From: JBHPHI01 sp042569595
Lineage (GTDB): Bacteria; Patescibacteriota; Microgenomatia; UBA1400; 2-01-FULL-45-11
NCBI GenBank assembly: GCA_042569595.1
Contig: JBHPHI010000013.1
Span: 1 to 28,456 of the forward strand
Direction of reading: 5' to 3'
Length of the DNA: 28,456 nt
A model generated the notes under the pieces. It worked only from the letters and a program-made list of their open reading frames with translations, was not told where the DNA came from and made no database searches. Shown here piece by piece: positions 1 to 8,347 of the stretch. The translations under genes were made by a program, and so were the position numbers. Within the stretch, counting starts at the first letter, position 1. Every line of letters begins with the position of its first letter.

Positions 1-2
1 AT

Positions 3-368
3 GGTGAGGTAATAAAAAGGCATATTCAACTTACAAAAAAAGACGGGAAAGCAATTATTGCCATCCCGAACTTTCTTGGAATTAATGGACTTATTCAAAA
101 AATATTTGATTCAGAAAACCTCAAAGCTCACAACTTAGAGTCTATGGAAATCAACAACCTAAAACCCTTTCTTAAGGGAAGGGGGGTAAAATATTCAAAA
201 ATCTTTTATTATGGAGGACTATTAATCTGGCTAGAAAATATGAAAGATAGAAACATATTAATGAAAGTTTCATTTCTTGCCATCAATATTTTAGGACATG
301 GTATTAAAGCTCTTGGGTTCAATTCAAAACTCACATCTCCTTACATAGTTATGGTAATAAATAAGTAA
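3..368 (+). CDS. SAM-dependent methyltransferase, C-terminal part (5' end outside window)
   Basis: The reading frame is open from base 3 with no start codon needed, so this is the last ~121 residues of a longer protein. The visible part begins with GEVIKRHIQLTKKDGK, followed by AIIAIPNFLGING. This layout (a helix, then a beta strand ending in a Pro-Asn turn) matches the post-motif region of class I methyltransferases of the Methyltransf_11/25 type, which often read 'IPNF.G.NG'. The SAM-binding glycine motif would lie upstream and cannot be checked. An internal ATG at 144 exists, but the coding pattern continues upstream of it, so it is not the real start. The stop is one base before the next glycosyltransferase gene, indicating an operon. 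In a sugar cluster it could methylate a glycan or lipid-linked sugar, but the substrate is unknown. Family assignment is moderate, because the catalytic core is missing. Confidence 0.6.
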   Translation, partial: GEVIKRHIQLTKKDGKAIIAIPNFLGINGLIQKIFDSENLKAHNLESMEINNLKPFLKGRGVKYSKIFYYGGLLIWLENMKDRNILMKVSFLAINILGHGIKALGFNSKLTSPYIVMVINK

Positions 369-369
369 C

Positions 370-1530
370 ATGAAAATATTAATGATAGGCACCTCAGATA
401 TAACTGGGGGGGCTGCAAAACTAAGCTGGGATCTTGGAGAGAATCTTAGAAAAAGTGGCGTTTGGGTAAGGCATATTGTTGGATATAAAGATTCAGATTC
501 ACCCCACGCTCATCAGCTTAAAGTGTTTCTTCATAAAAATATTTCAAAAAACTTAAGACATTTACGTTCATATGTCCTGGCGAATGACCAAAACTTTGGT
601 TTAGATGAAGAAATAATAAACCACCCGTGGTACGTTGAGGCAGACATCATTCATATCCATAACATTCACGGGAATTTTATCTCCTTAGAGGCTTTGCAGA
701 AAATATCTATAGAAAAAAAAGTTGTCTGGACTCTTCACGATATGTGGCCAATCACCTCTCATTGCGCATACACAAAGTCATCAGAAGATGATAACCACAA
801 TCCAGTAGATTGTAATTTAAAAAGCTACCCTCCAATTCTTTGGGACAACAAAAAAAATCTGTGGAGCAACAAGCTTCAAAAAATAGAAAACTCAAACATA
901 AATTTTGTATCACCATCAAAATGGCTTCAAAAAAAATTCTTGCAAACGATGAAAAACAATACAGTGATTCACATTTCAAATGGGGTAGATACGAATATAT
1001 TCAAAAAAACGAACAAAGCCAGAAATAGAAAAGTGCTAAATCTTCCAAAAGATAAAAAAATCGCGCTGTTTATTTCCCAGGGTGGAAAGAAAAACTCAAG
1101 AAAAGGGTGGAATTATGTAGAAGGCTTATCCAACAAACACAAAGACACAGTATTTCTCACAATTGGCGGAAAAGAAGATAAAACTTCTGAAAATCTTGTA
1201 TTTAGATCAAACATTAAAGATATGGGAAAATTAGCAAGTTATTACTCTGCGGCTGATGTGTTTTTATTTCCGTCTCTAGCAGATAATTGTCCACTAACAG
1301 TTCTAGAAGCAAAAAGCACAGGCACCCCAATTTTGGCATTTGATGTGGGCGGAGTGGGTGAGTTGATAGAGCACAAAAGAGATGGGTATCTTGCAAAATA
1401 CAAAAATAAAAAAGATTTAGAAAAGGGATTTTCTTATTTACTCAATAAAAAACCCTCGAAAAATAATGGGAAAAAACATTCTGTCGAACTTATGACCGAA
1501 AAATATCAAAAACTATATTCAGAACTATAA
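370..1530 (+). CDS. Glycosyltransferase family 4 (GT-B fold)
   Basis: This 386-residue protein has the GT4 layout. The N-terminal Rossmann-like half starts MKILMIGTSDITGGAAK, with the acceptor-side glycine pair at residues 13-14. HIHNIHG lies at about 95-101 and WTLHDMWPITSHC at about 120-132. The C-terminal donor half has NGVDTNIF near 204-211 and DNCPLTVLEAKSTGTP at 305-320. The usual GT4 E-x7-E motif is here D305-x7-E313, a conservative change seen in some family members. The WTLHDMWP segment with nearby Cys residues is typical of a WcaC-like subgroup in exopolysaccharide loci. It would transfer a sugar from a nucleotide donor to a lipid-linked glycan on the cytoplasmic face; donor and acceptor are unknown. 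The ATG start is one base after the preceding stop. Confidence 0.88.
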   Translation: MKILMIGTSDITGGAAKLSWDLGENLRKSGVWVRHIVGYKDSDSPHAHQLKVFLHKNISKNLRHLRSYVLANDQNFGLDEEIINHPWYVEADIIHIHNIHGNFISLEALQKISIEKKVVWTLHDMWPITSHCAYTKSSEDDNHNPVDCNLKSYPPILWDNKKNLWSNKLQKIENSNINFVSPSKWLQKKFLQTMKNNTVIHISNGVDTNIFKKTNKARNRKVLNLPKDKKIALFISQGGKKNSRKGWNYVEGLSNKHKDTVFLTIGGKEDKTSENLVFRSNIKDMGKLASYYSAADVFLFPSLADNCPLTVLEAKSTGTPILAFDVGGVGELIEHKRDGYLAKYKNKKDLEKGFSYLLNKKPSKNNGKKHSVELMTEKYQKLYSEL

Positions 1531-1532
1531 TC

Positions 1533-1631
1533 ATGCTCGATCAGATTTAAAAATCATTAGTATTAGGCAGGTATTACTTACTTGATCATAAAAAAGCAGA
1601 AAGAATAAAAAACTATAGAGAAAAAAAAGGA
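1533..1631 (+). other. Possible lost N-terminal extension of the sulfotransferase, with in-frame TAA
   Basis: An ATG at 1533 is in the same frame as the sulfotransferase. It reads MLDQI, then TAA at 1548-1550, then 27 sense codons (KSLVLGRYYLLDHKK and onward) directly into the TTG at 1632. The stretch looks coding in composition. The simplest readings are a nonsense mutation, a sequencing or assembly error near the T/A run at 1545-1553, or an untranslated spacer that is open by chance. Confidence 0.35.
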
Positions 1632-2318
1632 TTGTTTAATCAGATATATCATGTTCACATTCCAAAGACTGGAGGAACCAGTTTAAATTATTTATTTTTA
1701 AATCATTTGGGAGGGAACGGAGACAGCATGTATCAAAAAAATACAAAATTTCCATTTTCATCTTTTTCAAAAAATAGCTTCACAGTAGGTTACGACAAAA
1801 GCTTGATAGAAAGTTCCATCTACACATACGGTTACTCTCACCTTCCGCTTCATCAGCTGAGTCTAGCACCAAATACATTTACCACCACCATAATAAGACA
1901 CCCGCTTAAAAGGTTTATGTCTAAATATAAAATGATTAAGAGATATTCCCAAAAAGGAGTCAGTCATCCAGAAATAGATAGATATAAAAAGTTAATAAAC
2001 AAGGGAATTGATCACTATATTGAGGCCATACCAAAAGAGTCGACACTAAAGCAGTTGTATATGCTCTCATCAAAGCTAGATGAGAAAGAAGGCATAAAAT
2101 CATTAAAAACAGTCAATCACGTTATGATTACGAAATATTTTAACAAGGGCATAGTAGCTCTAAATAAAAAAATTGGAACGAACTTTAAGCCAATTCACAT
2201 CAGAAAGTCACAAAATAAAATAGATATTACACACAAACAGAAAAGAAAAATATTAAAAACTCTTAGACCAGAAATTGAATTCTATAAACGAGCAGAAGAA
2301 ATATATGCCAATTATTAG
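1632..2318 (+). CDS. Sulfotransferase family protein, TTG start or damaged 5' end
   Basis: This 228-residue protein carries both PAPS-binding signatures of carbohydrate sulfotransferases. The 5'-phosphosulfate loop is HIPKTGGTSL at residues 9-18. The 3'-phosphate-binding segment is IIRHPLKRFMSKY at about 87-99, with R89 and S97 as the likely phosphate contacts. The family (Sulfotransfer_2-like) moves sulfate from PAPS to a hydroxyl on a sugar. The only usable start in the open frame is TTG at 1632, with no good ribosome binding site. The same frame is open back to 1551, and beyond a TAA at 1548 it reaches an ATG at 1533, two bases after the previous gene. The natural protein may therefore be about 33 residues longer and be interrupted here by one stop, or the TTG may really be used. 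No PAPS synthesis gene is in the window. Confidence 0.78.
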   Translation: MFNQIYHVHIPKTGGTSLNYLFLNHLGGNGDSMYQKNTKFPFSSFSKNSFTVGYDKSLIESSIYTYGYSHLPLHQLSLAPNTFTTTIIRHPLKRFMSKYKMIKRYSQKGVSHPEIDRYKKLINKGIDHYIEAIPKESTLKQLYMLSSKLDEKEGIKSLKTVNHVMITKYFNKGIVALNKKIGTNFKPIHIRKSQNKIDITHKQKRKILKTLRPEIEFYKRAEEIYANY

Positions 2319-2331
2319 AAAACGATAATTT

Positions 2332-2357
2332 TGCTATAGTGTGAAAACAAAGGAAAG
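2332..2357 (+). promoter_or_regulatory. Candidate extended -10 promoter and ribosome binding site before the DUF2142 gene
   Basis: TGCTATAGT at 2332-2340 is an extended -10 element (TG, one base, then TATAGT) with no convincing -35. AGGAAAG at 2351-2357 is a good ribosome binding site 10 bases before the ATG at 2368. The predicted transcript would begin near 2347. This could start a second transcript inside the cluster. Confidence 0.45.
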
Positions 2358-2367
2358 TAATTTTTAA

Positions 2368-3921
2368 ATGAAAAAAATCTTTGCATCGTCTTTTTTTATT
2401 CTTTTGTTTTGGACCTTATTCGTTCCAATTTTTGAGTTTCCAGACGAACAAGCTCATTTTGCAAGAATTTCTCTAGAGTCAGACAACAACAAAAAGCCAT
2501 TCGAAAACGAGGCAGACTTATCCACTGAAATAGCAAAAACAGAAAAAATTATGGGAACCTTTAGGAACAAGAAGGGAAACAATAACTACACCTATCATCC
2601 CGAAAACAAGCTTGAATTTTCAAACAATACATTTGGACTCAGGGAACAAGAAATAATTGACCTAAATACAGAACACAACAAGACCACGTTCATCGGCAGA
2701 GAGGCTGCAAGATATCCATTTCTTTATTATTCATACGAAAATATTTTTTATAATTTGGTGAAAAACGAATCAATACTCACAAGAGTAATTGTTTCAAGGT
2801 TGGGGTCAGTTTTATTGGGATCACTTCTTGTTTTAGTCGCATACAGGATAGGGGAGGAGCTATTTGGCGATCATCACCTGTCCACGATTTTGGCCTCTTT
2901 AGTAGCACTTCAACCAATGATGGTTTTTGTATCATCTGGAATCAACCCAGACGTCATGCACAACCTTTGGTTTAGTGTCATCATTCTTTTTGCCCTCAAA
3001 TTCATCAGGTACGATTTTGTGGGAGATGTCACTTTTTATCTTGGGCTATTCATAGGCTTAGACATGCTTACAAAACCTCAAGCATATATTGCAATTCCAG
3101 TAGTTATTTTTGCCTTTTTGGTTAGGATGATAGTAAAAAAGCAAATATTTCAAACCATTTCCTACTTTTTTATCTTGGCATTTGTTGCATTTTTAGCGGG
3201 GTACTACGTTGAGGGAAATAACATTATAAAAATAATTAGAAGTGGCAATCTTCCATACTTAAGGTCAGTTGAAAATCCTCACCCAAGCTCTCCCTCGCTA
3301 ATAGCTCATGCGAAGTATTCAATTGGAAGGTTGCTTAACCAAAATACTGTTTGGTATTGGGGAGTTTTTAAGTGGTTGGGGGTAGTTCTTCCTAGGTATT
3401 TCTGGTGGATAGCAAATAGGGTAGTAGCAATTTCTTTTATTGGAACAATTATCGGAATTTTTAGGAAGGTAAACAGAGAAAAGTTGGGTCAATTATCAAT
3501 TTTAATATTTTCAACAATTTTTTATATTTTCGCCATATTTTGGTTTGATTGGAAAACTGTGGAAGCCACCACCAGAAAGGTGGGGATTCAAGCAAGATAC
3601 TATTTTCCAACACTAGTAGCTCATATGGCATTATTGGCGTTTGGAATAAGCAATCTAATCAGAAAAGAAAAAATACAAAAAACATTGCTAATCTCCTTGG
3701 TTTTGTTTTTCGTCACTCTTCAGCTAGGTGGTATATATACAATTGCAAAAAGCTATTATGACACCTCAAGCATCATCACTCTTTTCAATCAAGCCAGTCA
3801 ATACAAGCCAATTTTTGCCAAAAGCTATTTTTGGGTAGCCTGGGTGGGATTGTATCTTGCTGCTATTGGAAATTTAGTTCTAATGGTTGTAAAACCAGGT
3901 GACACTAAAGAACTGACCTAA
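2368..3921 (+). CDS. DUF2142-type polytopic membrane protein, probable GT-C glycosyltransferase
   Basis: This is a 517-residue integral membrane protein with many hydrophobic segments: one at residues 5-22, then a ~120-residue loop facing outward, then roughly ten more helices. FEFPDEQAHFARI at about 22-34 sits at the outer end of the first helix. The 'P.DE.aHf' arrangement is characteristic of DUF2142 and equivalent to the catalytic acidic pair of GT-C enzymes. GIQARYYFPT near residue 410 matches the 'QgRYf.P' segment of that family. By analogy it would use a polyprenyl-phosphate sugar on the outer membrane face, but no DUF2142 reaction is certain. It starts at ATG 2368 after a good ribosome binding site. 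Its last 17 bases overlap the end of the opposite-strand UDP-xylose synthase gene. Confidence 0.75.
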   Translation: MKKIFASSFFILLFWTLFVPIFEFPDEQAHFARISLESDNNKKPFENEADLSTEIAKTEKIMGTFRNKKGNNNYTYHPENKLEFSNNTFGLREQEIIDLNTEHNKTTFIGREAARYPFLYYSYENIFYNLVKNESILTRVIVSRLGSVLLGSLLVLVAYRIGEELFGDHHLSTILASLVALQPMMVFVSSGINPDVMHNLWFSVIILFALKFIRYDFVGDVTFYLGLFIGLDMLTKPQAYIAIPVVIFAFLVRMIVKKQIFQTISYFFILAFVAFLAGYYVEGNNIIKIIRSGNLPYLRSVENPHPSSPSLIAHAKYSIGRLLNQNTVWYWGVFKWLGVVLPRYFWWIANRVVAISFIGTIIGIFRKVNREKLGQLSILIFSTIFYIFAIFWFDWKTVEATTRKVGIQARYYFPTLVAHMALLAFGISNLIRKEKIQKTLLISLVLFFVTLQLGGIYTIAKSYYDTSSIITLFNQASQYKPIFAKSYFWVAWVGLYLAAIGNLVLMVVKPGDTKELT

Positions 3922-4864
3922 AGTATTCAATTGTTTTTCTCAAACCTTCTTCTACATCCACTTTTGGCTCGTATTCAAGTATGGAGATTGCCTTTGAAAT
4001 GTCGGGCTCTCTTTGAGAAATATCTTCATCTCTACCATCAACTAATTTTATTTGAGAAGAGCTCCCTGAAATTTGTTTCACTTTCTCTGCAAGCTCCTTC
4101 ATTGTTAGTTCTCCAGGCCTTCCAATGTTAATTGTCTCTCCTTTTGCTTTTTCTATAATCATGGCTCTTAAAATATATTTCACTAAGTCATCTACATAAC
4201 AAAAGCTTCTTGTTTGCGTCCCGTCCCCATGAACGGTTATTGGCTCATTCTTTATAGCCTGTGAGAGAAAGTTTGGAATCACCCTGCCATCTTCAAGTCC
4301 CATTCTTGGGCCATAAGTATTAAATATTCTCACCACTCTTGCATCAATCTGATCTCTTTTTTGGAAAATATTCACAACCATCTCACCAAATCTTTTCGAT
4401 TCATCGTAACAAGCTCTTGGTCCTGTTGGGTTAACATTTCCCCAATATGTTTCCTTTTGTGGGTGTTCTAGCGGGTCTCCATAAATTTCTGAAGTTGATG
4501 TAAAAAGTAACTTAGCCCCAGTTTTTCTTGCGTATTCACAGAGATGATGAGTTCCCATGGAATTTACCATATAGGTAACCTCAGGCTCCTTCATGTATCC
4601 ATCTGGACTAGCAGGAGACGCCAAATGAAATATAAAAGAAACATCTTCTTTTAAGTAGCTTGAAACCGGCTGTGAGGCGTCAGCCTCAATTATTTCTAAG
4701 TTTTTACTAGTTATATGCTCAAGATTCTTTCTGCTGCCTGTAACAAAATTATCTACAACGATTACCCGAGCTCCACAAGAAATTAACTTTTCCACAAAGT
4801 GAGAACCAATAAAACCAGCCCCTCCAGTTACTAAGCAAACTTTTCCGTCACATTCATAAAACAT
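3905..4864 (-). CDS. UDP-glucuronate decarboxylase (UDP-xylose synthase), extended SDR family
   Basis: This protein is about 319 residues, with the NAD-binding GGAGFIGSH at 14-22, STSEIYGDP at 123-131, and the catalytic Tyr/Lys pair in YDESK (Y153, K157). GDGTQTRSF follows at about 213-221. The run EIYGDPLEHPQKE, followed by YWGNVNPTGPR and CYDESKR, is the signature of UDP-glucuronate decarboxylases. It separates them from UDP-glucose 4-epimerases and dTDP-glucose dehydratases. The enzyme oxidises UDP-glucuronate at C4, decarboxylates it and reduces it to UDP-xylose. I chose the ATG at 4864; a TTG six bases upstream (4870) would add Met-His. It is the only gene on the - strand. It overlaps the DUF2142 gene tail-to-tail and diverges from the next gene across a gap of about 50 bases. 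UDP-glucose dehydrogenase, which makes its substrate, is not in the window. Confidence 0.9.
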   Translation of the reverse strand: MFYECDGKVCLVTGGAGFIGSHFVEKLISCGARVIVVDNFVTGSRKNLEHITSKNLEIIEADASQPVSSYLKEDVSFIFHLASPASPDGYMKEPEVTYMVNSMGTHHLCEYARKTGAKLLFTSTSEIYGDPLEHPQKETYWGNVNPTGPRACYDESKRFGEMVVNIFQKRDQIDARVVRIFNTYGPRMGLEDGRVIPNFLSQAIKNEPITVHGDGTQTRSFCYVDDLVKYILRAMIIEKAKGETINIGRPGELTMKELAEKVKQISGSSSQIKLVDGRDEDISQREPDISKAISILEYEPKVDVEEGLRKTIEYFRSVL

Positions 4865-4870
4865 ATGCAA

Positions 4871-4923
4871 AGTTTACCAAAAACCCCCAAAATATCCTAT
4901 GAGCTTAGGGTAAAATGTTAGAG
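4871..4923. promoter_or_regulatory. Divergent intergenic region that must carry start signals for two genes
   Basis: The region separates a - strand gene from a + strand gene, so both need a promoter here. On the + strand, TAAAAT at 4911-4916 is a plausible -10. It would start transcription almost exactly at the ATG at 4924, giving a leaderless message. AGGG at 4907-4910 lies only four bases before the alternative ATG at 4915. On the - strand I see no clear ribosome binding site. The argument is mostly from gene orientation. Confidence 0.35.
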
Positions 4924-6459
4924 ATGAAGCTTAAAACAATATATAAAGAAGCATCAAAAAATAAATTACTTGTTTTCGTTGTTTTTCTAGCGATATTTTT
5001 TAGATTTTATAAATTCACAAATTTACAGTACTTCTCTGATGGGGAAGTCCTTTTTTATTCGATACTAAAACAAATCACAAATGATCATAGACTAGTCTTA
5101 ATATCACCGAATCAGGTGATGGGCATAAACCTAGGGTCAATTCTTCACTGGATAGTTTCACCCATATTTCTTATTGCAAAAGGAAATCCAATTATTTTGG
5201 GAGGCGTCGGCTCCTTCGTCGGTGTAATTGTCACTTTCTTGGTTTACAAAGCTGGGTCTCTTATTAGTAAAAAAGCAGGTCTGCTGTCAGCAGGTTTTTA
5301 TGCAACTTCATTCATGATCTCAATGAATGATAGGAGGTTTTGGCAACTTTCCTTCAATTCGCTTTTTTGCATCATTTCCTATTTGGCTATTTTTTATCTA
5401 ATAAAAAACAAAAACCTAAAAGTTTCAGCTTTTATTTTTGCCTTCACATCGATTTTTGCATGGCATGCTGATCTCACATTGCTTACAATTCCACTTTTTG
5501 GTTTAGTCTCAGTAGTAAAATTTAAAATAAAACTAAACAAAAAACACATCCCGGCTATTTTAGTTATTCTTTTTTCTTTCCTTCCACTTTTTGCTTTCGA
5601 ATTAAGGCATAACTTTGTCAACACAAAATCCTTCATCAATACACTAAACAATCAAGAAAAAACTCGAACACCATTCTTTGACAACATAAAATATATAGGA
5701 AATTCATTGGCAAGAACAATTTTTATTTCTCCAAAAAATTTATCATCAAATTTCAAATACGCCCATGAATATGAAAAACCACCTTTTGCATTAACTTCCT
5801 TGATTATTTTAGCTCTTGTAGTTTTCGGATACACAAAAAATAAAAAAAAGAATATAGCCAAAGATCTAAATGATCTATATTTAGCTACATTTTTCGGAGG
5901 CATAATTATTTATTCAGTGATATATGGGGGGGCCTACTACGATCATTATTTAGTTAGTATATTTCCAATGATTGCATTATTCATCGGAGCAAACCTCTCG
6001 TTTTTGCATAGGAAAAAAATTGCTCTAATATCCTTAGTGGGAATATATGTAGGAATAAACACCTACACACTCATAAAATCTGAAATGTCTCACCCTGTAA
6101 AAAACAAGATGAAAATAGTAAAAAAACTATCACCAAAACTCGAAGGGAAAAAATTCGCAGCATACGATTTAGACGTAAAAGGAGCGGGATTCCACTACAT
6201 ATACGAATATCAGGGCCTTTATCCAGTAAAATCATCTGCAATAGATGCTTGGGGATGGATATATATGTCAAACAGCTTCTTAAGAGTTACTCCTGAGTCA
6301 AGTTGGCCAAACACAGTGGTGGTCCTAAGAAGCTCAGATGCAAAAGACATTCAAGACGAAAGAATAGTTAGTATAGACACATACGAAGACATTCAGGGGA
6401 TAATAATAGACAATACTAGTCAGAAGATAAGCAATAAAAATATTTATGATTTCAAATAA
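4915..6459 (+). CDS. Polytopic membrane glycosyltransferase, GT-C / ArnT-PMT (GT39/GT83)-like
   Basis: This is a 514-residue membrane protein with about ten hydrophobic helices and a soluble C-terminal domain of about 120 residues. The first helix is followed by FRFYKFTNLQYFSDGEVLFY. This matches the pattern after helix 1 of PMT/ArnT-like enzymes, where a conserved acidic residue is catalytic; here the acidic residues are the D and E of SDGE. RRFWQLSFN near residue 143 corresponds to the 'R.y.l.' motif near helix 4-5 of the same fold. Such enzymes use polyprenyl-phosphate-linked sugars on the extracellular side. ATG 4915 is the first start; ATG 4924 is equally possible if the message is leaderless. 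The last 14 bases overlap the following GT2 gene. The sugar transferred is unknown. Confidence 0.72.
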   Translation: MLEMKLKTIYKEASKNKLLVFVVFLAIFFRFYKFTNLQYFSDGEVLFYSILKQITNDHRLVLISPNQVMGINLGSILHWIVSPIFLIAKGNPIILGGVGSFVGVIVTFLVYKAGSLISKKAGLLSAGFYATSFMISMNDRRFWQLSFNSLFCIISYLAIFYLIKNKNLKVSAFIFAFTSIFAWHADLTLLTIPLFGLVSVVKFKIKLNKKHIPAILVILFSFLPLFAFELRHNFVNTKSFINTLNNQEKTRTPFFDNIKYIGNSLARTIFISPKNLSSNFKYAHEYEKPPFALTSLIILALVVFGYTKNKKKNIAKDLNDLYLATFFGGIIIYSVIYGGAYYDHYLVSIFPMIALFIGANLSFLHRKKIALISLVGIYVGINTYTLIKSEMSHPVKNKMKIVKKLSPKLEGKKFAAYDLDVKGAGFHYIYEYQGLYPVKSSAIDAWGWIYMSNSFLRVTPESSWPNTVVVLRSSDAKDIQDERIVSIDTYEDIQGIIIDNTSQKISNKNIYDFK

Positions 6460-7255
6460 TAAAACAAACATTACTGGTCACATGATCGTAAAAAACGAGG
6501 ATCAGTGGGTCTGGTTCGCAATCAATTCTGTGCTTTCTTCTGTGGATAGTCTCTTTATTTATGATACGGGGTCGACAGATAAAACTGTAAAAATCATCAA
6601 GTCTATAAAAAGCAAAAAAATTAAATTTGAAAATCACAGAACTTCCACTAGATCTGCCATAACAAAATTAAGAGAAAAACAAATTAGTCACACAAAAACA
6701 AAATGGTTTTGGGTTATAGATGGAGATGAAATATATCCAAATAAAACAACAGAAGAGGTTTTAAAAGCAACTAAAAAAAACTACAAAACTATAGCAGTGA
6801 GAAGATATGATCTGATTGGTGATGTATATCATAAGCAAGCTGAAACTGTGGGAATGTACAATCTTTATGGTCAGAAAGGACATCTTGTCACCAGACTTTT
6901 CAACACATCAAAGCTAGAAGGACTACATCTGAAAGGCGATTATCCAAATGAAGGATATTTTACCAGCGACAATAAGTCTACTAGACACATAAACACTAAG
7001 GACGCTTACATTACAAAAAACAGACTATACCATTCAATGTATTTAAAAAGATCAAGTCTAAATGAATCTAAAATTTTTAATCGAGGAAAGTATAGGATTG
7101 AAACAGGGATAAAAATCAAAGACTCTTTGCCAGAAATTTTTTATAAAAAAAGACCCAAATTTATTCCCGATCCCCTTAGGAAAAGGAGTATTGGATACGA
7201 AGTGTTAGCAAGCCTAATTACACCCATAAAAAATTTAAAAAGAAAAATAAAATGA
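6446..7255 (+). CDS. Glycosyltransferase family 2 (GT-A fold)
   Basis: This 269-residue protein has a GT2 nucleotide-binding core. TGHMIVKNEDQWVWFAINSV at 10-29 starts the fold. YDTGSTDKT at 39-47 is the 'DdgStDgT' equivalent. WVIDGDEIYP at about 89-98 carries the DxD-type metal and nucleotide site as DGDE. The 'KNE..W' start and DGDE place it in a GT2 subgroup common in CPR surface-sugar clusters. The C-terminal third is basic and has no transmembrane helix, so the enzyme is probably cytoplasmic or membrane-peripheral. The start ATG lies 14 bases inside the preceding gene, and the end forms an ATGA overlap with the next GT4 gene, so the three are likely translationally coupled. Donor and acceptor cannot be read from sequence. 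Confidence 0.85.
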   Translation: MISNNKTNITGHMIVKNEDQWVWFAINSVLSSVDSLFIYDTGSTDKTVKIIKSIKSKKIKFENHRTSTRSAITKLREKQISHTKTKWFWVIDGDEIYPNKTTEEVLKATKKNYKTIAVRRYDLIGDVYHKQAETVGMYNLYGQKGHLVTRLFNTSKLEGLHLKGDYPNEGYFTSDNKSTRHINTKDAYITKNRLYHSMYLKRSSLNESKIFNRGKYRIETGIKIKDSLPEIFYKKRPKFIPDPLRKRSIGYEVLASLITPIKNLKRKIK

Positions 7256-8316
7256 AAATTGCATTCCTTCACCTAACCATGGGATTAAACAATCGGGGAT
7301 CAGAAATTTCAACAGACATCATTGCATCAGAGCTTTCGAAAGGTCACAAGGTTTTGGTAGTTCAAGGAGGTCTCGCCAGTAAAAAGACATACCAAATCAA
7401 AAGACCAGTTAGGGTCAGAAACTCACACAAATCTGCACCTCAAAACATTTTTGAAAAAATAATTTTTAGGCTTTACTTAGACAAACAAAGCAATCTGATC
7501 AAAAAATTTACAGAAAAATCATTAAAAAACTTAAAACAATTTAATCCGGACATCATTATTCCAGTGAACGGAAAGCCACAGATTCAAATAATAAAAAGAA
7601 ATTTTCCAAATAAAAAAATTGCAATTTTTGGCAGAGCAGGAATGGGCTATCACGACAGAGATAGCTTAGGTCAAGGACCTAACTTATTTATAGCTCTTAG
7701 TAAAAATTCCAAAACCTGGGCAAAAAAACTAAAGCCTAAAAATACAAAAATTTCATATATTCCAAACCCAGTCGATATAAGTCATTTTGCAAAAACTAAT
7801 AAAGCAAAAACCGAAATCAAGAGCCCAACTGTTTTAGTAGTTGGAGCATTAACAAAATACAAAAACATAGATCTTGTGATAAAAGCGGTTGCTAAAACCA
7901 ATTTTTCCCTAATGATTTTAGGAGCTGGAGAAGAAAAAGATTATATTCAAAAACTTGCAAAAAAACTTCTTCCAAAAAGACACGTCATAACTACATCCGC
8001 ATATGAAGATTTGCCATCATACTACAAGTCATCAGATCTATTTTGTTTTATGCCAGATGCACAAGAAGCATTTGGAAGAGTTTATATAGAGGCCATGGCA
8101 GCAGGACTGCCCATAGTTGCTTCAAGTGACAAAATCAGAAAATCTATAATCGGCAAAAACGGGATTTTTGTTGATCACAATCCCAAGCAAATAGCAAAGG
8201 CAATTGAAAAAAACATAAACAAAAAACCAATCAACTATCACAAAGAGCTTGAAAAATTTGATAAAAAGAACATATCAGATCAGATAGAAAAACAACTTAA
8301 AAAACTACTAAATTAG
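7252..8316 (+). CDS. Glycosyltransferase family 4 (GT-B fold)
   Basis: This 354-residue protein begins MKIAFLHLTMGLNNRGSEIS, where the loop after strand 1 carries the acceptor-side Gly. It continues to the C-terminal donor domain: TVLVVGALTKYKNIDLVIKA near 193-212 and the E-x7-E motif as E272-AFGRVYI-E280. The AMAAGLPIVAS segment after it is typical of GT4. It presumably transfers a sugar from UDP or GDP to a lipid-linked intermediate at the cytoplasmic membrane face. It overlaps the previous gene by ATGA. It is followed by a 31-base gap before the flippase gene, one of the few breaks in the run. Confidence 0.9.
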   Translation: MKIAFLHLTMGLNNRGSEISTDIIASELSKGHKVLVVQGGLASKKTYQIKRPVRVRNSHKSAPQNIFEKIIFRLYLDKQSNLIKKFTEKSLKNLKQFNPDIIIPVNGKPQIQIIKRNFPNKKIAIFGRAGMGYHDRDSLGQGPNLFIALSKNSKTWAKKLKPKNTKISYIPNPVDISHFAKTNKAKTEIKSPTVLVVGALTKYKNIDLVIKAVAKTNFSLMILGAGEEKDYIQKLAKKLLPKRHVITTSAYEDLPSYYKSSDLFCFMPDAQEAFGRVYIEAMAAGLPIVASSDKIRKSIIGKNGIFVDHNPKQIAKAIEKNINKKPINYHKELEKFDKKNISDQIEKQLKKLLN

Positions 8317-8338
8317 CCTGGTTTAAACTACAATAATC

Positions 8339-8343
8339 AGGAG
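8339..8343 (+). promoter_or_regulatory. Ribosome binding site of the flippase gene
   Basis: AGGAG lies four bases before the ATG at 8348 and is one of the few clear Shine-Dalgarno sequences in the cluster. TACAAT at 8329-8334 could be a -10 element, but no -35 supports it. Confidence 0.5.
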
Positions 8344-8347
8344 TATT

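Noticed and set aside
144..368. A separate 74-residue gene starting at ATG 144
   Set aside because: The same frame is open to the window edge with methyltransferase-like sequence, so it is the tail of a longer gene.
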